DNA of 11,375 nt. Origin: an uncultured Lachnospiraceae bacterium. Its GTDB lineage: Bacteria > Bacillota > Clostridia > Lachnospirales > Lachnospiraceae. The stretch covers positions 1 to 11,375 of the forward strand of contig CAMWKA010000030.1 in NCBI GenBank assembly GCA_947174725.1, written 5' to 3'. A program made the translations under genes and the position numbers. Below, in pieces: positions 7,498 to 11,375 of the stretch. The notes beneath the pieces were generated by a model. The model ran no database searches, had not been told where the DNA came from, and saw only the letters and a program-made list of their open reading frames with translations. Position 1 is the first letter of the stretch. The number at the start of each line of letters is the position of its first letter.

Positions 7498-8340
7498 TTA
7501 CTTTGAAACCCAGGCAACCGCAATGGCGCCGGGTCCGGCATGTGTTCCTATCGTACCTCCTACCGTTTCAATGGGAAGTTCCTTAACGTGATCCGCCCAC
7601 AGCGAGGAATTATCCTCTACGTATTTATGCATCAGTTGATCACTCAATCCGGTATATCCGAGAAAATAGGGTTTATCAAAATCAATTCCGCCGGATTCCT
7701 GAATCTTCTCTATAATAAAATTATTGGCCTTCTTAGACCCCCTTGCTTTGCCGATTACCACAACTTCTCCATTTTCAATGGCAACTACCGGTTTAATAGA
7801 CAGCATCTCTCCCGCAAAAGCAACTGTTTTGGAGACCCGTCCACCCTTCTTCAAATATTCCAGTGTATCTAAAAGAGCAACCAGACGGATTCTCTTTTTG
7901 ATACTTTCCAGTTCTTCTACAATAGCCTCTACAGTCATTCCGTTATCTTTCATCCGCAAAGCATATTCTACCAGAATATGTTCTCCTACCGTTACATTTT
8001 CACTATCCACCACATAAACGGAATCCGGATAATTCTCTGCTGCTATCATAGCGCTCTGCCATGTTCCGGAAAGTTTACTGGAAATAGTAATCATAATGAC
8101 TTTTTCTCCCTGCCCTACCGCTTCTTCTACCGCTTTCTGAAAAGTATAGGGCGGAATCTGACTTGTTGTAGGCAAAGTATCGCTTTCAATCAGTTTTTCA
8201 TAAAATTCTTTATGGGACAACGTAATCCCATCCTGATACTGTACTTCACCAAAAGAAATTGTCATAGGAATGACCGTAAGATCTTCTCTTTTATTATCTG
8301 TAATATCCGATGCGGAATCCGTAATAATCCTTATTTTCAT
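7498..8340 (-). CDS. DegV family fatty-acid-binding protein (FakB-like)
   Basis: DegV proteins bind a single fatty acid. In Firmicutes the FakB members present it to the kinase FakA to make acyl phosphate for phospholipid synthesis. The 280-aa length is normal. Motifs are TDSASD at 7-12, PTTSQ at 57-61, SSKLSGT at 87-93, DTLEYLKKGGRVS at 158-170 and GGTIGTHAGPGAIAV at 261-275. Thr59, Ser91 and His267 correspond to residues that hold the fatty-acid carboxylate in studied FakB proteins. No FakA gene is in the window, so the partner must be elsewhere if it exists. ATG at 8340 lies 13 bases from AGGAG, and a small hairpin sits in that gap. Two TetR-type operators overlap its promoter and the divergent gene encodes a TetR protein, so it is very likely repressed by its neighbour. 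Confidence 0.93.
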   Translation of the reverse strand: MKIRIITDSASDITDNKREDLTVIPMTISFGEVQYQDGITLSHKEFYEKLIESDTLPTTSQIPPYTFQKAVEEAVGQGEKVIMITISSKLSGTWQSAMIAAENYPDSVYVVDSENVTVGEHILVEYALRMKDNGMTVEAIVEELESIKKRIRLVALLDTLEYLKKGGRVSKTVAFAGEMLSIKPVVAIENGEVVVIGKARGSKKANNFIIEKIQESGGIDFDKPYFLGYTGLSDQLMHKYVEDNSSLWADHVKELPIETVGGTIGTHAGPGAIAVAWVSK

Positions 8341-8353
8341 GGGGAAAACCCAT
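8339..8353 (-). promoter_or_regulatory. Hairpin between ribosome binding site and start codon of the degV-type gene
   Basis: On the minus strand ATGGG-TTTTC-CCCAT (8353-8339) forms a 5-bp stem that includes the first two bases of the start codon. AGGAG (8358-8354) is immediately upstream. The linear gap of 13 bases is long for a ribosome site. Folding would shorten it or partly hide the start codon. This start is the only one in frame giving the conserved MKIRIITDSASD beginning. Confidence 0.4.
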
Positions 8354-8424
8354 CTCCTTTCATCTTAAAAATATTCTAGGTATACTCTTTGTCTTTATGA
8401 CTTCCTTTTACAGTCGCTCTTCTT

Positions 8425-8439
8425 TTGACCTCCGGTCAA
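8425..8439. promoter_or_regulatory. TetR-type operator O1
   Basis: A perfect 15-bp palindrome TTGACC-TCC-GGTCAA, with both half-sites identical to O2. It falls about 9-23 bp downstream of the inferred degV transcription start (near 8448), where a bound repressor would block early elongation. Confidence 0.8.
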
Positions 8440-8454
8440 TTTTTGGTGTTTGAA

Positions 8455-8484
8455 ATTATATCATGTCACTTGACCATTGGTCAA
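8455..8484 (-). promoter_or_regulatory. Predicted promoter of the degV-type gene
   Basis: On the minus strand TTGACC (8484-8479) and a perfect TATAAT (8460-8455) are spaced by 18 bp. The -35 hexamer is half of operator O2. The predicted start near 8448 gives a leader of about 108 nt. Confidence 0.7.
8470..8484. promoter_or_regulatory. TetR-type operator O2 overlapping the degV -35
   Basis: A perfect 15-bp palindrome TTGACC-ATT-GGTCAA. Its centre is 45 bp from that of O1 and its right arm is the -35 of the degV promoter, so binding would exclude RNA polymerase. Matching half-sites with a free 3-bp centre are typical of a dimeric TetR-family repressor. Confidence 0.82.
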
Positions 8485-8534
8485 TATAGCAAATATATTT
8501 TTCATTTTATGCCATATCACTTCTTTATAATTCA

Positions 8535-8543
8535 TGGTATAAT
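8535..8543 (+). promoter_or_regulatory. Predicted extended -10 promoter of tetR-type gene
   Basis: TGGTATAAT contains a perfect -10 hexamer (8538-8543) and the TGn extension, which compensates for the lack of a clear -35. Transcription from near 8550 would place the whole palindromic element 8562-8690 in the mRNA leader of the regulator gene. Confidence 0.55.
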
Positions 8544-8561
8544 GTCCACGTAAGCAATGAT

Positions 8562-8690
8562 GCAGTGCGCGAATGAGTGAAATCATATGCCGCTGGAAGC
8601 TTGCTTACAAGCGGCATATGATTTCATGAGTGAGCATAGGGCGAAGCCCGTGAACGCGAAAAACCTTCGGTTTTTCGCGTTCTGCACTGC
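8562..8690 (+). repeat. 129-bp highly palindromic intergenic element (MITE-like or structured RNA)
   Basis: The ends GCAGTGC (8562-8568) and GCACTGC (8684-8690) are inverted repeats. Between them lie three hairpins: a perfect 17-bp stem (8578-8594 with 8610-8626, 15-nt loop), GGGC-GAA-GCCC (8639-8649), and a 13-bp stem with a CTTCG loop (8652-8664 with 8670-8682). ATGAGTGA occurs directly repeated at 8573-8580 and 8626-8633, on either side of the long hairpin. The whole folds as a multi-branch junction. It has no sizeable ORF and no T-tract, so it is not a plain terminator. It could be a miniature mobile repeat or a regulatory leader RNA; the sequence alone does not decide. Confidence 0.75.
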
Positions 8691-8693
8691 GGA

Positions 8694-8699
8694 TATAAT
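8694..8699 (+). promoter_or_regulatory. Second possible -10 box for the tetR-type gene
   Basis: A perfect TATAAT begins four bases after the palindromic element, with only a weak -35 (TTTTTC at 17 bp, inside the last hairpin). If used, it would give a short leader of about 45 nt and free tetR from the structured element. Confidence 0.35.
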
Positions 8700-8750
8700 A
8701 TAAATATTTAAAGCTCACCCTATACCACGGTTACAAAAACGGAGGACTTT

Positions 8751-9365
8751 ATGATATCAAATGATAAACGTAATCTGATTCTGGATGCTCTGGAAACACT
8801 TCTGGAAGAAAAAAAAATGCAGAATATCTCTGTCAATGATATTGCCCGGAAAGCCAATATCAGCAAGGGCAGTATTTACTATTATTATCCTTCCAAGGAT
8901 GCTATTTTAAATGCGCTGATTGAACGAAGCTATAAAATACCCCTGGAAACAGCGAGACAGTTGACTAATCAGTCCGGAATCCCCCTTTTCACAAGGATCG
9001 CAATGTTATTCCAGTCCTGCCGCAGCGTATCCGCTACCTTTATCCGCGGAAATCGCACACAAGAAGTTGCTTCCATCCAGGAAAAATCGTATATTCATCA
9101 GAAATATACAAATTATATGATCACAAGATTAAAACCCGAACTGGCAGCAATGATCAGACAGGGGATCGAACTTGGGGAAATCCATTTTGATAACCCCGAA
9201 GCGCTTGCGGAGATCGTATTGATTGTATTGATTATCAAACTTGATAATACCCTGATCCCCAGCAGCGAAAAAGAGATTGAGAATACCTTAAACGGACTGG
9301 TCAGCTTATTGGAAAAAGGCGCCGGTATTCCTACAGACGCCTTGCAATATTTATCCCTAAGGTAA
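8751..9365 (+). CDS. TetR/AcrR family transcriptional regulator
   Basis: This is a cytosolic DNA-binding repressor of the TetR family, 204 aa, normal size. The N-terminal helix-turn-helix is clear at about residues 26-48 (SVNDIARKANISKGSIYYYYPSK), including the family-typical KGSIYYYYPSKD. The C-terminal ligand and dimer domain is mostly helical and diverged, with a hydrophobic helix at about 153-163 (AEIVLIVLIIK). ATG at 8751 follows GGAGG by five bases. The gene is divergent from the degV-type gene, and two identical palindromic operators lie over the degV promoter, so local repression of degV is the natural reading. Its ligand is unknown; an acyl-CoA or fatty acid would fit a DegV target, but that is inference. 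It ends 15 bp from a convergent gene. Confidence 0.93.
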   Translation: MISNDKRNLILDALETLLEEKKMQNISVNDIARKANISKGSIYYYYPSKDAILNALIERSYKIPLETARQLTNQSGIPLFTRIAMLFQSCRSVSATFIRGNRTQEVASIQEKSYIHQKYTNYMITRLKPELAAMIRQGIELGEIHFDNPEALAEIVLIVLIIKLDNTLIPSSEKEIENTLNGLVSLLEKGAGIPTDALQYLSLR

Positions 9366-9380
9366 TGATAGCGAATATTC

Positions 9381-10193
9381 TCAGGAAAGAAATTCCCTCA
9401 AAAGCATCTCCAGTTCATCATCTCCCATATGTCCGGCGCCATCCTTCTGATTCTTTGCCATCCGTTTTTTATCGACTGTCTTCGCCGCCTTTGCTTTTAA
9501 CTCCGCATCCTCATACGAATCCTCTGCATCATTCAAATCAGTATGCCTGGCATCCTCTACGTCTTCTGCATCCTCATTCTCATCTTTTTCATAATATCCG
9601 GCTTTTTTTATCACTCCCGGCATACTGTTTCTACTCTTACGAAATCCCAGATCTTCCTCCGTCATGTCCGCCATACGCATGCTTTCCGGAAGCAGCTCCA
9701 GACGCTTCACCATATGGTTCTCCATATAATCAACCAGATTCGTCTTCAACAACTGCTTTTTCCCTGTGATATCAATTGCGGAAGATACACCGAAATATAT
9801 ATATAGACCGATCATACTGATAATATAGTAAGGCATCAGCGATATAAAACGATCTCCTCTGGTAATTCCGGTATAAATACCCATGCCTGATACAAATACG
9901 GAAAACAGCACCAGCTGCCCTGACCAATGCTGCAGACTGATCAGACTGATATTTCCTATCCGCAGATGATTGATAAATTTATCCACAAAAACAGGTATAT
10001 TAGTCACTCCGCCATTCATGCGATAACAATTGGCAAATTTTTTTTTGCATTGTTTCAGAATCTGATTATCCGTAGCAGTCATATTATCGGTCTCATTGAT
10101 CATATTCTGGTATAAGACTCCAATCATAATTTGGAAGATTATGCTCAATACTATAAGAAGGACGACGATCCCGATGATAACATTGTGGCTCAT
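9381..10193 (-). CDS. Unrecognised membrane protein with acidic tail
   Basis: I do not recognise a named family. The 270-aa product has three likely membrane helices: about 4-27 (NVIIGIVVLLIVLSIIFQIM), 92-110 and 118-139. Between the first two is a 60-residue polar domain with two Cys (49, 56), and after the third a long charged tail. The tail has a strongly acidic stretch at about 203-231, a basic stretch at 232-250, and ends in an amphipathic DDELEMLLREFLS that looks like a docking peptide. No enzymatic motif is visible. I chose ATG at 10193 because AAGGAG lies seven bases upstream; the in-frame ATG at 10220 has no ribosome site and would put charged residues before the first helix. It is convergent with the tetR-type gene and divergent from the TSCPD gene. 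The reading frame is secure; function is unknown. Confidence 0.85.
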   Translation of the reverse strand: MSHNVIIGIVVLLIVLSIIFQIMIGVLYQNMINETDNMTATDNQILKQCKKKFANCYRMNGGVTNIPVFVDKFINHLRIGNISLISLQHWSGQLVLFSVFVSGMGIYTGITRGDRFISLMPYYIISMIGLYIYFGVSSAIDITGKKQLLKTNLVDYMENHMVKRLELLPESMRMADMTEEDLGFRKSRNSMPGVIKKAGYYEKDENEDAEDVEDARHTDLNDAEDSYEDAELKAKAAKTVDKKRMAKNQKDGAGHMGDDELEMLLREFLS

Positions 10194-10244
10194 ATGTAAT
10201 CTCCTTTCTTTACTTACCAAAAATCAGGTCTATCTACTGAAAAT

Positions 10245-10273
10245 ATTATAAAATAGATACCCGTATGCCTCAA
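10245..10273 (-). promoter_or_regulatory. Predicted promoter of the membrane-protein gene
   Basis: On the minus strand TTGAGG (10273-10268) and a perfect TATAAT (10250-10245) are exactly 17 bp apart, about 45 bp upstream of the ribosome site. An inverted repeat ATGCCT/AGGCAT (10265-10270 and 10280-10285) covers the -35, and TATCTA/TAGATA (10231-10236 and 10254-10259) flanks the -10. Both are possible operators. Confidence 0.6.
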
Positions 10274-10328
10274 GATATAAGGCATCGCCTTTCCTTTACA
10301 TTTTCTCCCATATTTTTATGTAAATGAC

Positions 10329-10357
10329 TGGAAAGAATTTTACAATTGTGCTATTAT
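10329..10357 (+). promoter_or_regulatory. Predicted promoter of the TSCPD gene and murG
   Basis: TGGAAA (10329-10334) and TATTAT (10352-10357) have a 17-bp spacer and lie about 30 bp upstream of the start codon. Just upstream TTTACAT and ATGTAAA (10295-10301 and 10318-10324) form a 7-bp inverted repeat with a 16-bp centre. Confidence 0.5.
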
Positions 10358-10387
10358 TTTTCATAATGATAAGGAGGAGACAAAACT

Positions 10388-10627
10388 ATGGTATATAAGA
10401 CACACGGGACTTGTTCTTCCCAGATTGACATAGAACTGGATCAGGACACGATAAAATCCGTTCAGTTTACCAACGGATGCAACGGCAACTTGAAAGGCAT
10501 CTGCGCCCTGGTAAAGGGCATGAAGGTACAGGACGCCATTGACCGGCTGGAGGGAATCAAATGCGGCGCAAAAAACACATCCTGTCCGGATCAGCTTGCA
10601 TGCGCCTTAAAACAAATGATCCAATAA
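10388..10627 (+). CDS. Small TSCPD-domain protein (TIGR03905-type)
   Basis: This 79-aa protein is a stand-alone TSCPD domain, the small Cys-containing domain also found at the C-terminus of some B12-dependent ribonucleotide reductases. The naming motif TSCPDQLA is at residues 64-71. Six cysteines are present (9, 31, 39, 59, 66, 72), with Cys9, Cys31, Cys59 and Cys66 in the conserved settings GTCSS, NGCNGN, IKCG and TSCPD, suggesting metal or Fe-S binding (inference). There are no membrane segments. The ribosome site AAGGAGGAG lies eight bases before ATG 10388. murG follows after a short gap with no terminator, so the two are probably co-transcribed. The molecular role is not established for stand-alone members. 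Confidence 0.9.
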   Translation: MVYKTHGTCSSQIDIELDQDTIKSVQFTNGCNGNLKGICALVKGMKVQDAIDRLEGIKCGAKNTSCPDQLACALKQMIQ

Positions 10628-10663
10628 TATTTTGACTTAATATGGAAAGGCATGGTTGTTTCT

Positions 10664-11375
10664 ATGAAAAAGATCGTTTTGACCGGCGGCGGTACCGCAG
10701 GACATGTTACGCCGAATATCGCACTATTACCTACACTCCGCTCGCTAGGATATGATATTGTTTATATGGGTTCTTATGACGGAATCGAAAAACGACTGAT
10801 CACTGACTTCGAAATACCTTATTATGGCGTATCCACCGGCAAATTCAGAAGGTATCTTGATCCTAAGAATCTCACCGATCCTTTCCGTGTTATCAAAGGA
10901 TATCGGGAGGCGTTAAAATATTTAAAACAGATTCGTCCTGATATTGTTTTCTCCAAGGGCGGATTTGTTTCCGTTCCTGTCGTCAGGGCCGCTGCTGCCT
11001 TAAAAATCCCCTGCATCATTCATGAATCTGATTTAACGCCGGGTCTTGCCAATAAGCTGTGTATCCCCGTTGCCAAAAAAGTATGCTGTAATTTCCCTGA
11101 AACGCTGCAATGCATTCCGGATGATAAAGCTGTCCTTACCGGTTCCCCCATCCGCGAGGAACTATCCAAGGGAGATAAGATCGCAGCGCTTAATATGTGC
11201 GGATTTACCGCTAACCTTCCGGTCATTCTGGTCATCGGCGGCAGTCTTGGAGCCAATGCCATCAATGCCTGCATCAGAAAGGTACTGCCGAGACTTCTGA
11301 CAGATTTTCAGGTGATCCATATCTGCGGCAAAGATAAAATCGATAATCTCTTATTAAATACCACAGGATATAAAC
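10664..11375 (+). CDS. murG: MurG, lipid II-forming GlcNAc transferase (C-terminus cut off by window edge)
   Basis: MurG is a peripheral enzyme on the inner face of the membrane that adds N-acetylglucosamine from UDP-GlcNAc to lipid I to make lipid II. The frame is open to the window edge, giving 237 of roughly 355 expected residues. All glycine-rich loops of the family visible in this part are intact: GGGTAGHVTPN at residues 8-18, GGFVSVP around 103-109 and GGSLGANAIN around 195-204. HESDLTPGLANKL (around 125-137) is the acceptor-side loop. I chose ATG at 10664, which gives MKKIVLTGGGTAGH; an in-frame ATG at 10652 sits one base after GGAAAGG, too close for normal initiation. No terminator separates it from the TSCPD gene 36 bp upstream. 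Outside a dcw cluster, so it is a separately placed murG. Confidence 0.95.
   Translation, partial: MKKIVLTGGGTAGHVTPNIALLPTLRSLGYDIVYMGSYDGIEKRLITDFEIPYYGVSTGKFRRYLDPKNLTDPFRVIKGYREALKYLKQIRPDIVFSKGGFVSVPVVRAAAALKIPCIIHESDLTPGLANKLCIPVAKKVCCNFPETLQCIPDDKAVLTGSPIREELSKGDKIAALNMCGFTANLPVILVIGGSLGANAINACIRKVLPRLLTDFQVIHICGKDKIDNLLLNTTGYK

Noticed and set aside
8425..8484. CRISPR-like pair, because the same TTGACC/GGTCAA units recur.
   Set aside because: There are only two 15-bp palindromes with different centres, placed on promoter elements. There is no repeat-spacer array and there are no cas genes.
8652..8682. The 13-bp GCGAAAAAC hairpin read as a simple rho-independent terminator.
   Set aside because: No T-tract follows on the plus strand (the next bases are TGCACTGCGG). 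The only A/T runs are inside the stem, and the hairpin is nested in a larger symmetric element.

Overview
The window looks like chromosomal sequence from an anaerobic, moderately low-GC Firmicute, most probably a Lachnospiraceae (Clostridium cluster XIVa) member. This rests on the short-form (about 449 aa) glucose-6-phosphate isomerase, the small TSCPD-domain Cys protein, the DegV protein, strong AGGAGG-type ribosome binding sites and overall codon style. It is an inference from protein flavour, not a species call. I see no phage, IS, CRISPR, rRNA or tRNA genes.

Layout. Positions 1-8340 are all read on the minus strand. From upstream (right) to downstream (left) they are: degV-type fatty-acid-binding protein (7498-8340) with its own terminator; pgi (5934-7283) with its own promoter and a strong terminator; a D-2-hydroxyacid dehydrogenase (4684-5640) behind a repeat-rich promoter; cardiolipin synthase (3092-4624); a class I PLP aminotransferase (1884-3068); a patatin-like phospholipase (903-1766); and undecaprenyl-diphosphatase uppP (1-850, cut by the window edge). 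The last four or five may form one transcription unit with an envelope-lipid flavour. From 8751 a TetR-type regulator reads on the plus strand. It is followed by a convergent, unrecognised three-helix membrane protein on the minus strand (9381-10193). Divergent from that gene are a small TSCPD-domain protein (10388-10627) and murG (10664-11375, cut by the window edge) on the plus strand.

The most interesting non-coding DNA is the roughly 400-bp region 8341-8750 between degV and tetR. It holds two perfect 15-bp operators (TTGACC-N3-GGTCAA). One supplies the -35 of the degV promoter and the other lies just past its inferred start site, so the adjacent TetR protein very probably represses degV. 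Between these sites and tetR sits a 129-bp, highly palindromic element (8562-8690): an outer 7-bp stem enclosing a 17-bp hairpin, a GGGC/GCCC hairpin and a 13-bp hairpin. It resembles a MITE-like or structured-RNA repeat. A second unusual regulatory patch is upstream of the D-2-hydroxyacid dehydrogenase (5672-5776): a good -10 box, two short palindromes and three 19-bp tandem repeats that themselves contain inverted repeats.

How the genes fit together. UppP and MurG both act in the lipid-carrier cycle of peptidoglycan synthesis. Cls and the patatin act on phospholipids. DegV proteins bind fatty acids, and its putative repressor may sense a lipid or acyl ligand. Pgi, the hydroxyacid dehydrogenase and the aminotransferase are central or amino-acid metabolism. 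A shared lipid/envelope theme is suggestive but unproven.
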